Below the pieces are notes generated by a model that saw only the letters and a program-made list of their open reading frames with translations, was not told where the DNA came from and searched no databases. From the NCBI GenBank assembly GCA_022615965.1, contig JAKEGG010000007.1:154067-218066 (forward strand): DNA of 64,000 nt, written 5' to 3'. This stretch comes from Fusobacteriota bacterium. Its GTDB lineage: Bacteria > Bacillota > TC1. This document shows, piece by piece, positions 1-10,160 of this stretch. Each line of letters starts with the position of its first letter. Position 1 is the stretch's first letter. A program made the position numbers and the translations under genes.

Positions 1-58
1 TTATAAAATTACAGGTATCTTATTTAGAATTATTAAAAGATAGTATATATTATTTCAC

Positions 59-84
59 AAAAAAAGACTACCAAGAGTAGTCTT
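59..84 (-). terminator. Rho-independent terminator after rdgB
   Basis: Minus strand: AAGACTAC-TCTTG-GTAGTCTT followed by a T-run; overlaps the rdgB stop codon. Confidence 0.85.
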
Positions 85-676
85 AAAATGTATTAAAATA
101 TTTATTTTCTATAAAACTTTTAAACTCAGCCAGTGCTTGACCCCTATGACTGATTTTATTCTTTTCTGCCAAAGAAATCTGAGCCATAGTTTTCCTAAAA
201 TTTTCAATATAAAAAATAGGATCATAGCCAAAACCACCTATACCTTTTTCATGTTTGATAATCTGACCATAACAAGACTTTTCTGTACTAAAGCAAACTT
301 CATTATCAATAAAATAAATAGCACAGGTATAATGGGCATTTCTGTTATCCTGTCCCTTTAATAAATCTATGATCATCTGATTTTTCACTTTAGAAGGAGT
401 ATCATAGCCACCAAACCTGGCTGAATGGATACCTGGTTCACCAGCTAAAGCATCTATACATATCCCTGAATCATCAGCTAAAGTTGGTATTTTATAAATC
501 TGATAAATTGCTTTGGCTTTTATTGCAGCATTTTCCCTAAAGGTATTTCCATCCTCAACTATATCTTCTGTAAAGCCAATATCATCTAAGGATAAAATCT
601 CTATATTCGTCCCTTTGAATAGAGCCTTTATTTCCAGTTTTTTATGCTTATTTTTAGTTGCTAACAGAATTTTCAT
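83..676 (-). CDS. rdgB: XTP/dITP diphosphatase (RdgB/HAM1 family)
   Basis: ORF with MKILLATKNKHK start, LADDSGI and SHRGQAL motifs; next to rph. Confidence 0.95.
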   Translation of the reverse strand: MKILLATKNKHKKLEIKALFKGTNIEILSLDDIGFTEDIVEDGNTFRENAAIKAKAIYQIYKIPTLADDSGICIDALAGEPGIHSARFGGYDTPSKVKNQMIIDLLKGQDNRNAHYTCAIYFIDNEVCFSTEKSCYGQIIKHEKGIGGFGYDPIFYIENFRKTMAQISLAEKNKISHRGQALAEFKSFIENKYFNTF

Positions 677-1370
677 TGATTTCCTCTTTGATTATCAATA
701 TGATTTCTCTGATTCCAATTTTAGCTAATGATAAAATCTCTGCCATATCAGATTCACTAAAAACATTTTCTTCCCCTGTTCCCTGAACCTCAATAAACAT
801 GTCCTGATCATTTAGTACTACATTCATATCTACAATAGCATGACTATCCTCTTCATAGCAAAGATCCATGATAAATCTGTCATCTACTTTGCCAACGCTA
901 ACTGCTCCAATAAAATATTTTATTGGCATATCATTTATAACTCCATCATTCAAAAGCTTCTTACAAGCATCATATAGAGCAATAAAACCAGCATTGATCG
1001 ATGCTGTCCTGGTCCCTCCATCTCCCTGTAAAACATCACAGTCTATGGTAATAGTTCTTTCACCTAGCTTCTTCCTGTCAATTGCACTTCTTAAAGCTCT
1101 GCCAATAAGCCTCTGTATTTCCTGACTACGTCCATCAAGCTTTAAGCTAGCAATATCTCTTCTTTTTCTCGTTCTGTTAGCTCTAGGCAGCATACTGTAT
1201 TCAGCAGTTACCCAACCTGTTTCTTTTCCTTCAAGAAAAGGCGGCACCTTTTCTTCTATGCTGGCGGTTGCCAGTACAATAGTATCTCCCATTTCAATCA
1301 AACAAGAGCCTTCAGGATATTTCAAAAAATTTCTTTTGATATTAATTTTTCTTAAGCCATTATCTGACAT
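654..1370 (-). CDS. rph: Ribonuclease PH
   Basis: GSCLIEMGDT, RSQEIQRLIGRALR and CDVLQGDGGTRTASI motifs. Confidence 0.97.
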   Translation of the reverse strand: MSDNGLRKINIKRNFLKYPEGSCLIEMGDTIVLATASIEEKVPPFLEGKETGWVTAEYSMLPRANRTRKRRDIASLKLDGRSQEIQRLIGRALRSAIDRKKLGERTITIDCDVLQGDGGTRTASINAGFIALYDACKKLLNDGVINDMPIKYFIGAVSVGKVDDRFIMDLCYEEDSHAIVDMNVVLNDQDMFIEVQGTGEENVFSESDMAEILSLAKIGIREIILIIKEEINENSVSN

Positions 1371-2149
1371 TATTCACCATCCACTATTGGATCAAACTCC
1401 ACTATTTTTTCAAAGCCATGATTAGGAAAAACCTTCATTAAAGTATTATTGAATTCATGTAGATCTCCACTTACATAGCATATTTCTTCACTTTGAGACT
1501 CTTCAAGATAGCCTTCCAGTATATCTACAGTAGGTATTGCCGGATCTATCAGCTTGATTTCTTCACCCACTAGCTGGTTTATGGTATCAGCTAAAAATGG
1601 ATAGTGAGTACACCCCATTATCAAAGTATCACAATTATTTAAAAATATTTCATTAAGGTAGCTTTTTAAAATTCTTTTTAAGTAGTCTGAATCTAGGTCA
1701 CCATCTTCAATAAAACCTACCAGTTTTGGACAAGCCACAGCGGTAACATCAGTATCCTTATCTTTCTCCATTATTTTACTGGTATAGCAATGGCTGTCAA
1801 TTGTCGCCTTTGTTGCTATAACTCCGATTTTACCAGTTGATTCATGTACTGCATGCTCTGCACCTGGCTCTAATACTCCAATTATGGGAGTAGTGAATTT
1901 TTCCCTTAAATGGGGTAAAGCTAAAGCAGAGGTCGTATTACAAGCATCAATAATTACTTTTGCTCCTTGTGCTATCAAAAAAGCTACTATTTGTTCAGAT
2001 AGTCTGATTAACTCTTCCTTAGATTTGTTTCCATAGGGAACTCTTTTTGTATCCCCAAAATATATTATTTTTTCGCCAGGAAACCTTTTGCGGATTTCTC
2101 TTACTACTGTCATCCCACCTATTCCTGAATCAAAAACACCTACAGCCAT
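1370..2149 (-). CDS. murI: Glutamate racemase
   Basis: VFDSGIGGMTV, DACNTTSALA and MGCTHYPFL motifs. Confidence 0.97.
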   Translation of the reverse strand: MAVGVFDSGIGGMTVVREIRKRFPGEKIIYFGDTKRVPYGNKSKEELIRLSEQIVAFLIAQGAKVIIDACNTTSALALPHLREKFTTPIIGVLEPGAEHAVHESTGKIGVIATKATIDSHCYTSKIMEKDKDTDVTAVACPKLVGFIEDGDLDSDYLKRILKSYLNEIFLNNCDTLIMGCTHYPFLADTINQLVGEEIKLIDPAIPTVDILEGYLEESQSEEICYVSGDLHEFNNTLMKVFPNHGFEKIVEFDPIVDGE

Positions 2150-2163
2150 TGTTTACCTCACCT

Positions 2164-3261
2164 TTAAATTTCTTTTATAATTTCATCCAGTGCCATGATA
2201 AAGCCTAAGTTGACCTCGGCTTTATCAATAGTGACCCTAATGAAGGTATCAGCTCCAAATACATAGCCAGGCCTTATTACATAACCTTTTTTCAACAATT
2301 CCTGAAAAAGCAGCTGACTATCTAGTCTGGTATCTACCCAGAGAAAATTAGCACCACTAGGGGTTACAATAAAGCCTCTTTTAACAAACTGCTCAGATAA
2401 GTATGTCTTACCTCTTTCATTAAGTTCCAAAGAATCTTCGATATGTTTATTATCATTGATTGCTGCCTCAGCTCCTACCTGAGCCAGGTAATTGACATTA
2501 AAAGGCTCCTTGGCCCTTAAAATCCATTCTATTAAGTTTTTATTGGCAACACCATAACCTACTCTTAATGCAGCCAAGCCAAATATTTTAGAAAAAGTTC
2601 TTAATACTAAAATATTTCCCTTGCCGGCCTTGATCAGATTGATTCCACTATAGAAGTCCACTCCAGCATATTCACCATAGGCTTCATCTAAAATTACTAT
2701 TATATTGTTTGGAACTCTATCTATAAATGATAGTAGATTTTCCTTGTCTATTACAGTTCCAGTTGGATTATTAGGATTGCATAAGGCTATGATTTTTGTA
2801 TTAATAGTAATTGCTTCAAGTATTCCCTCTAAATCAAAGGCTTGATCTATCAATGGAACCTTGATAACTTCTGCTCCCATTAAATTACCAGCATAATCAT
2901 ATTCTGAAAAAGATGGATCTCCCATAATAAGGTTAGAATCTTCGTTTAAAAAACTTTCTGCTATAAGCTTAATAATTTCATCAGAACCATTACCAACAAT
3001 TATTTCATCAACATAAACTCCATATTTTTCACCAATTGCCTTCTTCAACTTACCTGAACTACCATCAGGATAAATATGAACATCCTGTAAAGCATTGCTT
3101 ATAGCTTCTAAAGCAGTTTTAGCTGGTCCTAAAGGATTTTCATTAGAAGCCATTTTATATACTTCTTCTAGACCAAGTTCAGCTTTCACCTCATCTATTC
3201 CTTTGCCTGGTGAATAAGGCTTGATATTTTTAAGGGCATCTCTGCCTTTCCAATTATACAT
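2164..3261 (-). CDS. hisC: Histidinol-phosphate aminotransferase family (PLP, class I/II)
   Basis: ASNENPLGP, GNGSDEII, NPNNPTGT and TFSKIFGLAALRVGYG motifs. Confidence 0.9.
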   Translation of the reverse strand: MYNWKGRDALKNIKPYSPGKGIDEVKAELGLEEVYKMASNENPLGPAKTALEAISNALQDVHIYPDGSSGKLKKAIGEKYGVYVDEIIVGNGSDEIIKLIAESFLNEDSNLIMGDPSFSEYDYAGNLMGAEVIKVPLIDQAFDLEGILEAITINTKIIALCNPNNPTGTVIDKENLLSFIDRVPNNIIVILDEAYGEYAGVDFYSGINLIKAGKGNILVLRTFSKIFGLAALRVGYGVANKNLIEWILRAKEPFNVNYLAQVGAEAAINDNKHIEDSLELNERGKTYLSEQFVKRGFIVTPSGANFLWVDTRLDSQLLFQELLKKGYVIRPGYVFGADTFIRVTIDKAEVNLGFIMALDEIIKEI

Positions 3262-3273
3262 TTTCCATCCCCT

Positions 3274-3657
3274 CTATAATATATTGAAGCTTTCCTTGAC
3301 CAATAAGTCTTCTGCTTTTTCAATATTTTCAATTTTAATAATATAATAGCATTCTTTATATGTATATAAATACTCTACATTTAGCTCATTAGCTGAAAAA
3401 AGCTTGAATAGCTTGTCTAGTTCCCTGGCATCAGTAATTTTTACTACTACAACATTGCTTAAATAACAGTTTATATCATTTGATATAAATGATTCAAATG
3501 TTTTATCAGGTTTATCAACCACCATCCTTAAAATCCCATTTTCATTAGTATCTGTAATCGACATAGCAATTATACTTGTATTATTGCTGATTAATTGACT
3601 CATCAATCGACTTAATTCACCAGGCTGATTTTTTAAAAAAATTGATAGCTGTTTCAT
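3274..3657 (-). CDS. Tandem ACT-domain protein (amino-acid-binding regulatory)
   Basis: MKQLSIFLKNQPGELSRL start and a second ACT-like half, 127 aa. Confidence 0.85.
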   Translation of the reverse strand: MKQLSIFLKNQPGELSRLMSQLISNNTSIIAMSITDTNENGILRMVVDKPDKTFESFISNDINCYLSNVVVVKITDARELDKLFKLFSANELNVEYLYTYKECYYIIKIENIEKAEDLLVKESFNIL

Positions 3658-3658
3658 T

Positions 3659-4966
3659 TCAATTCACCTCATCAGAATATATTCTATTGATTATATCTTT
3701 AATTTTGCAGTATACTTTTTCCAGATCTATAGTCAAGAGCTTTCTGTTTTGCATAAGTATTTTACCTTGGACCATGGTCATAATAATATCAGTAGACTTG
3801 CTGCTATATACCAGATTGGCAACCGGGCTGTTTTCTAAAGGATAAAAATGGGGCTGGTTCAAGTCGAACATAATTATATCGGCCTCATAGCCTTCCTTAA
3901 GCATTCCTATTTGATTCTCTCTTTTTAAAACTACACTACCATCAAAAGTACCTAGCTTTAAAGCTTCATATGCCTTGATTGCCATAGGATCACTATTGAT
4001 TCCTTTTTGCAATAGGGAAGCATATTGTAGCTCGCTTAACATATCAAGTGCATTATTCGAGGCAGCACCATCTGTTCCGATAGCAACCTTAAGATCTTCT
4101 CTGATATAAGTATTAATATTTGCGATACCAGAACCAAGCTTTAAATTACTTTTAGGGTTATGAGCTATACCAATATCATTGGCCTTAACCAGCTTGATAT
4201 CATTGTCACTTAGGTGTACCATATGAGCAGCTATAGTATAAGGTGCTTCAAATAGTCCAATGCTATTTAAGTACTCTACCGGAGTCATTCCATGCTCTTT
4301 AAGACAATCCTCGTTCTCCTTGGTAGTTTCAGAAACATGTATGTTGATACCTGTATTGTATTTTTTAGCAATAGAAACCTGTTTTAATAGAAAATCCTTG
4401 TTGTTTGTATACACAGCATGAGGTCCTGCTAGTATTCTTAATCTGTCTTCTGCCTTGTTATGAAAGTTCTCAATTAAATCAATAAGGTTTTCTAAAGCAG
4501 AATCATCCTTATCCTGATTACCTGTAAAGATAGTTCCACGGCTTAAATCCCCCCTGATTCCAGTATCAAGTACTGCCTTAGCCACCATTTCCATATCCTG
4601 ATACATATCAAGGAAAGTTGTTGTCCCAGATAAAAGCATCTCGGCAATTCCTAAAATTGCGCCCCAATAAACATCCTCTTTAGATAATCTGGCTTCTACA
4701 GGCCAAATACGGTTATGTAGCCAGTCAAATAGTTCCATATCATCACCATAACTTCTCATCAAGCTCATAGAAACATGAGTATGGGTATTGATAAAGCCAG
4801 GCATGATAAGAAGATTTTTACCTTCGATTACCTTATGGGCAGACTTGGGAATATTCTGGCTGATTTTACTTATATATTTACCTTCTACCAAAAGATCTCC
4901 CTGGTAGATTTCAGGCAAATCATCATTCATTGAAACCATTTTAACATCTTTAAATAAATAGCCCAT
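3659..4966 (-). CDS. mtaD: Amidohydrolase, 5'-methylthioadenosine/S-adenosylhomocysteine deaminase family
   Basis: PGFINTHTHVSMSLMR, NIHVSET, AHMVHL and IGTDGAASNN motifs. Confidence 0.88.
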   Translation of the reverse strand: MGYLFKDVKMVSMNDDLPEIYQGDLLVEGKYISKISQNIPKSAHKVIEGKNLLIMPGFINTHTHVSMSLMRSYGDDMELFDWLHNRIWPVEARLSKEDVYWGAILGIAEMLLSGTTTFLDMYQDMEMVAKAVLDTGIRGDLSRGTIFTGNQDKDDSALENLIDLIENFHNKAEDRLRILAGPHAVYTNNKDFLLKQVSIAKKYNTGINIHVSETTKENEDCLKEHGMTPVEYLNSIGLFEAPYTIAAHMVHLSDNDIKLVKANDIGIAHNPKSNLKLGSGIANINTYIREDLKVAIGTDGAASNNALDMLSELQYASLLQKGINSDPMAIKAYEALKLGTFDGSVVLKRENQIGMLKEGYEADIIMFDLNQPHFYPLENSPVANLVYSSKSTDIIMTMVQGKILMQNRKLLTIDLEKVYCKIKDIINRIYSDEVN

Positions 4967-5886
4967 TAATTACTTTCCTCTTCAAAAATACTATTTAAAA
5001 ATTCATCTGCCGAAAAAACATCAAGATCCTTGAGTCCTTCCCCAATACCTACGAATTTAACAGGTACTTTGATTTCCTTAATTAAAGGAATTATCACACC
5101 ACCTTTGGCAGTTCCATCTAGCTTGCTTAAAACAAGTCCTGTGATATCAGGAATATTTTTTTTGAATTCCTGAGCTGAGGCAATAGCATTCTGTCCTGTT
5201 CCGGCATCTATAACCAAAAATATTTCTTCCGGTTTTTTACCATCTTCTCTTTGAATAACATTGTTTATTTTTTTCATTTCTTCCATGAGATTTTTCTTAT
5301 TATGCAGTCTTCCTGCAGTATCAACTAACAAAACATCCATTTCTTTAGCTTTAGCTGATTCAATACTGTCAAAAACAACAGCAGCCGGATCACTTCCTTC
5401 GCTTTGAGCTACTACAGGAATATCCAGTTTTTCTCCCCATACCTTAAGCTGTTCAATAGCTCCAGCTCTAAATGTATCCGCAGCTGCAAACATCACCTTA
5501 TATCCTTGTTCCTTGAGATAATATCCCATTTTAGCTACAGTTGTTGTTTTACCAACACCATTGACACCAATAAATAAATATATAGACAGACCATATTTAT
5601 TCATTTTAGTTTTTGGATTATTTTTTGCTATTATATCCTTGATCAATAGCTTTAGCAATTCTACCGCCTCTTTTGTTTCGGTAATACCTCTTGCTTTAAC
5701 TTCTTTTTGAAGATTTTCTACTAAATCTATTGAAGTGCTGACTCCAAGATCAGATGTAATCAGTATTTCCTCCAACTGGTCATAAAACGTGGTATTCAAG
5801 CTCCCATTTATTTTAAGCAAGGACTTGATTCTGCCAAAAATATTATCTTGGGTTTTCTTTAAACCACTGATCCATTTATTTAACAT
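4966..5886 (-). CDS. ftsY: Signal recognition particle receptor FtsY
   Basis: GVNGVGKTTTVAKM, AADTFRAGA, DTAGRL and LSKLDGTAKGG motifs. Confidence 0.97.
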   Translation of the reverse strand: MLNKWISGLKKTQDNIFGRIKSLLKINGSLNTTFYDQLEEILITSDLGVSTSIDLVENLQKEVKARGITETKEAVELLKLLIKDIIAKNNPKTKMNKYGLSIYLFIGVNGVGKTTTVAKMGYYLKEQGYKVMFAAADTFRAGAIEQLKVWGEKLDIPVVAQSEGSDPAAVVFDSIESAKAKEMDVLLVDTAGRLHNKKNLMEEMKKINNVIQREDGKKPEEIFLVIDAGTGQNAIASAQEFKKNIPDITGLVLSKLDGTAKGGVIIPLIKEIKVPVKFVGIGEGLKDLDVFSADEFLNSIFEEESN

Positions 5887-8800
5887 TAGTTTTTCTCCTT
5901 TCGCCAGTTAAGCTGACTGATATTATTTTTGATACTCCACTTTTATCCATGGTAACACCATATAGGTTATCTGACTCTTCAATGGTACCCTGTCTATGGG
6001 AAATAACTATAAATTGAGTTTTTTTTGAGTAATTTTTTAAATAATTGGCAAAATTCTGCACATTACTTTCATCTAATGAAGCATCTGCCTCATCGATTAT
6101 ACACAATGGACTAGGCTTTATTTTCAACAAAGAAAACAATATGGCTAATGCAGTTAAAGCTCTTTCACCACCTGAAAGCATAGACATATTTTTAGGTGTT
6201 TTTCCAGGAGGTTTAGAATATATTTCAATTCCTGATGTTAATATTTCATCTTTATTTGTTAATTCAATATATGCTTCACCACCGTTAAACAAAGCCTGAT
6301 AGGTTTCTTGAAAGGCATTATTTAATTCATTGAATGATTTTGTAAAACGTTCTTTCATGATTTTATCAATATCATTGATAATTTCTTCTAATGAATCAAT
6401 AGAGATTCTTAAATCTTTTTCCTGAGCTACTAGGAATTCCAGTCTTTCCTTGACTCTAACAAATTCATCAATAGCACCAATGTTAACCTGTCCTAAGTCA
6501 TTAATCAAAGATTGAAGCTCTTTTAATCTTCTGACAGCCTGTTTCCTATCAGTAAGCTCTTTTCTTAGCTCAAGAGCTTCAAAAGGCATAAGTTGAAATT
6601 TTTCTTGTAATAAAGCAACCTTATTTCCTCTATCAGTCTCAAGCTTAGCCAAATTTATGTCAAGGCTATGTTCCTTTTCTTCTTCGTTTCTAAGTAACCT
6701 TCCTAGCTCCTTTATTTCTTTTTCTAAGACCATATTTTCAGTTGTCAGATCATCTTTGATTCTATCACTATTTAAAATCAAATTACTTATTTCCTGATAA
6801 TCTCTTTCCTTAAGCTGATATGTTTCATTTAGTTCCTTAATTTCATTTTTTAGATAATTATTGTTTTTTTCCGTCTCACTGATCAAGATGCTTTTTCTTT
6901 TAATCAATTGCTCATTATCCTCTTGCTCAGAATAATAGGCTTTTAAAGTATCATTAAATGCCATTTCTTTTTCTGACAAAGAGTTAAGAGCTATTTTTTC
7001 TGCTGTTATATCATCATTCATCTTTTCAATTTCTAAATCCAGTAGCTTAACTTCTTCTTCCTTACCAGATTTTGTTTTTTCCAAACTATCTTTTTCTTTT
7101 TCTTTTGATTCCAAGGTTTGATTCAAAAGTATTTTTTCTTTATATAGACCATTTATTTCTTCTTTGATATTTTCTGAGTTATCATTCATATATTCTAACT
7201 TTTCAGCTAGATTGATCAATTCTTGCTTTCTTAATTCAATATCCTGGTTTATCTGTATAAGGTTGTCATTATATTCTTTTTCTTTGACATTTCGAGCATT
7301 TATCTTGCCCTCCATAGGATAAAGCTGGTTATTTATTTGATCAGTTTCTTCAGCCACAGTATTGATTTGCTGTTTTAATAAATCAACTTCTATCTTTAAT
7401 TCTTCGATATTTCTATTCCTAGATAGTACACTATTTACTTTGCCAGAATTTCCCCCAGTTAAAGAACCTCCTGGATTAAATATCTCTCCATCAAGAGTTA
7501 CTATCCTAAGTGATTGATTAGCTTTTCTGGCAATCCTTTCTCCAATGTTCAGATTCTCTACAATAAGAACATTGCCTACCAGATTTTCTATAGCTATTTT
7601 ATATTCTTTATTTATATCAATCAAGCTGCTAGCCAGACCATAAACACCTTCTTCTTTCAATAAGTATTCATGCTCTTTTTTCAGGTTTCTTGGCTTAACT
7701 ACATTAAGAGGCAGAAAAGTACCTCTTCCCTTTTCATTCTTTTTAAGAAAAGCAATAGCCACTTTAGCCGCATTTGTATCTTTAACAATAATGTCCTGTA
7801 GTGAAGAACCTAATGCAATTTCAATGCTTTTTTCATACTTTTTATCAACTCTTATCAGCTCTCCTACTACACCAACTATATCAGGCAATCTACGATGGTC
7901 TCTTTCTTGAAGTACTGCTTTTACTCCGGCATAGTATCCTTGATAATCCTTTTGAATATCCAACAAGGCTTTATATCGGGAATACTTGTGCTGATATTCT
8001 TCTCTGTTTTTATTTTGGCTTTCTGTTAATGCATCTTTTTTTGCTTCAAGCTTATGTTTTTCTTCTAGCAGATCAACGATTTCACTTTTCAGACTATTTA
8101 AACCACTTTTTATATCTTCTCTTAACTGGTTTTTTTCCTTTAATATTTCAGTTAGTTCATTACTGTAAGTCAGTATTCCTTCTTTCTCTTTAATCGCATT
8201 TATAGACTTATTATTCAGGCTTTCTACCTCAGCATCAACTGATTTAAGCTCATTATGCAGTACTGCTATTTCCTGAAAAATGTCGATCAAGGTATAGTGA
8301 ATATCTTCTCCAACTTCAAGAAGATCATTTTTTTTACCAGTGATTTCAGCCACCTGTTTTTCCAGAGTTTTGATCAAATTACTTTTTTCATTTTTCATTT
8401 CTACCCATTTGTTTTTTTGAAGCAACTTCTCTTGGTATATATTTTCCAGACTAGTTTTTTTACTAGATATCTCTGTGCATTCAGTAGTTAAAGTTGTGAT
8501 TTTTTCCTGGTTGTTTTCAATTGTATTTTCTTTTTTAGCTATTTCTGTTTTTATTTCATTGATTTTATCTTTTAAATTTAGAAGCTTTTCTCTTGCTTCT
8601 TTTAAGCTACTTTCAACATTTAGCAGCTGGAGATTGTTCTCTTCATAAACAACCTCTCTTTCCTTTAATTTTCCGCTGGTTAAAGCATTGGCGTTCATAA
8701 TTAAAGTTAATTCTACATGAATTTTTTTCAAGGAAATATCGCTATCATATATGTCATTTACAATCAGATTAAGTTCAAGTTCATCAGCTTCTTTTTTGAG

Positions 8801-9451
8801 TTTTAGATAATATTCAGCTTTTTTGGCGCTTTCTTCAAGATGAATATAGTTTTTTTCCAGTTCCTCTATTATATCTAAGATCCTTCTAAGATTAGTTTCT
8901 GCAGATTCAATTTTTTTGATCGATTCTTCTTTTCTGTTCCTATATTTAACTATACCTGCTAGTTCTTCGATCATTCCACGACGTTCTTCAGGCTTAGCAT
9001 TTAATATTTTTTCTATTTCACCTTGTCCGATAATGGAAAAGGAATCTTTTCCAAGTCCTGTATCATTAAAGAGTTCATGAATATCCTTAAGTCTACAAGA
9101 ATTACCATTAATCATGTAGTCGCTTTCACCAGACCTATATATTTTTCTAGCAATGGAGACCTCTTCATAAGGAAGATTAAGTAACTTGCTATTATTGTTA
9201 ATATTCATATGAACAGCAGCAACACCAAGAGGCTTATGCACCTTGGTCCCTCCAAATATTACATCTTCACCTTTGGCTCCCCTTAAGGCTTTGATTTTCT
9301 GTTCTCCTAAAACCCACCTAAAGGCATCAGCAATATTGCTTTTGCCACTGCCATTTGGTCCAACTATTGTTGTTATGCCGTCTTTGAATTCCAATTTAGT
9401 TTTATCTTTAAAGGACTTAAATCCATGCAAATCAAAACTTTTTAAAAACAC
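5876..9451 (-). CDS. smc: Chromosome segregation protein SMC
   Basis: GPNGSGKSNI Walker A, long coiled coils, hinge, LSGGERALTA signature. Probable GTG start at 9451 (AAGGAG upstream); ORF track begins at 9478. Confidence 0.96.
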   Translation of the reverse strand: MFLKSFDLHGFKSFKDKTKLEFKDGITTIVGPNGSGKSNIADAFRWVLGEQKIKALRGAKGEDVIFGGTKVHKPLGVAAVHMNINNNSKLLNLPYEEVSIARKIYRSGESDYMINGNSCRLKDIHELFNDTGLGKDSFSIIGQGEIEKILNAKPEERRGMIEELAGIVKYRNRKEESIKKIESAETNLRRILDIIEELEKNYIHLEESAKKAEYYLKLKKEADELELNLIVNDIYDSDISLKKIHVELTLIMNANALTSGKLKEREVVYEENNLQLLNVESSLKEAREKLLNLKDKINEIKTEIAKKENTIENNQEKITTLTTECTEISSKKTSLENIYQEKLLQKNKWVEMKNEKSNLIKTLEKQVAEITGKKNDLLEVGEDIHYTLIDIFQEIAVLHNELKSVDAEVESLNNKSINAIKEKEGILTYSNELTEILKEKNQLREDIKSGLNSLKSEIVDLLEEKHKLEAKKDALTESQNKNREEYQHKYSRYKALLDIQKDYQGYYAGVKAVLQERDHRRLPDIVGVVGELIRVDKKYEKSIEIALGSSLQDIIVKDTNAAKVAIAFLKKNEKGRGTFLPLNVVKPRNLKKEHEYLLKEEGVYGLASSLIDINKEYKIAIENLVGNVLIVENLNIGERIARKANQSLRIVTLDGEIFNPGGSLTGGNSGKVNSVLSRNRNIEELKIEVDLLKQQINTVAEETDQINNQLYPMEGKINARNVKEKEYNDNLIQINQDIELRKQELINLAEKLEYMNDNSENIKEEINGLYKEKILLNQTLESKEKEKDSLEKTKSGKEEEVKLLDLEIEKMNDDITAEKIALNSLSEKEMAFNDTLKAYYSEQEDNEQLIKRKSILISETEKNNNYLKNEIKELNETYQLKERDYQEISNLILNSDRIKDDLTTENMVLEKEIKELGRLLRNEEEKEHSLDINLAKLETDRGNKVALLQEKFQLMPFEALELRKELTDRKQAVRRLKELQSLINDLGQVNIGAIDEFVRVKERLEFLVAQEKDLRISIDSLEEIINDIDKIMKERFTKSFNELNNAFQETYQALFNGGEAYIELTNKDEILTSGIEIYSKPPGKTPKNMSMLSGGERALTALAILFSLLKIKPSPLCIIDEADASLDESNVQNFANYLKNYSKKTQFIVISHRQGTIEESDNLYGVTMDKSGVSKIISVSLTGERRKTNVK

Positions 9452-9461
9452 CTGTAACTCC

Positions 9462-10160
9462 TTATTCCATACTAGCAAAAAAATCTATTGCTAATTTGGC
9501 TCCTGATCTTTCTGCTTCCTTTTTACTTTTGCCTATGCCTATAGCTACTATTTTATCTTCCCACAATAGACCTACAGTAAAGCTTTTATCATGATCAGGC
9601 CCGTTTTCTTCCAGAACCTTATAGACCACGCTTTTTTTGTATTTTTTCTGCAGTAATTCCTGTAATATTGTTTTATAATCCTTAATGCCTAAGGTGATTA
9701 TTTCTTCAATCAACTCATCAAGCATGAAAAAAATAAATTCTCTTGATCTATCAAAACCTAGATCTAGATATATTGCTGCTATCACTGCCTCAAAAGCATC
9801 ACCTAAAACAGAATCCCTAAATCTACCACCTATTTTTTCCTCACCTTTACCAATAAGGAGATAATCATATAGCTTGAATTTTCTAGCTGCCTTAGCTAAG
9901 GTTTCACCAGAAACAATAGCACTTTTTATTTTAGATAATTCTCCTTCTTGTTTATCTGGAAATCTTTTATATAAATATTCTACAATAGTCAAAGATAAGA
10001 CAGTATCTCCTAAAAACTCCAGTCTTTGATTATTATCTGGCAAAGATTTTTCATATGAATAAGTTGGATGAGTCAAAGCTAACTCAAGAATACTAATATC
10101 CTTAAAGATAATACCATATTTTGTTAATTCATCTATACATTGGTTAATCGTTATTGACAA
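9462..10160 (-). CDS. rnc: Ribonuclease III
   Basis: NQRLEFLGDTVLSL and LGDAFEAVIAAIYLD motifs, C-terminal dsRBD. Probable TTG start at 10160 behind GAGGAG. Confidence 0.95.
   Translation of the reverse strand: MSITINQCIDELTKYGIIFKDISILELALTHPTYSYEKSLPDNNQRLEFLGDTVLSLTIVEYLYKRFPDKQEGELSKIKSAIVSGETLAKAARKFKLYDYLLIGKGEEKIGGRFRDSVLGDAFEAVIAAIYLDLGFDRSREFIFFMLDELIEEIITLGIKDYKTILQELLQKKYKKSVVYKVLEENGPDHDKSFTVGLLWEDKIVAIGIGKSKKEAERSGAKLAIDFFASME

Noticed and set aside
7801-8491. Plus-strand Phe/Leu-rich ORFs resembling membrane proteins
   Set aside because: They are the complement of the SMC coiled-coil (Lys/Glu-rich codons), not genes.
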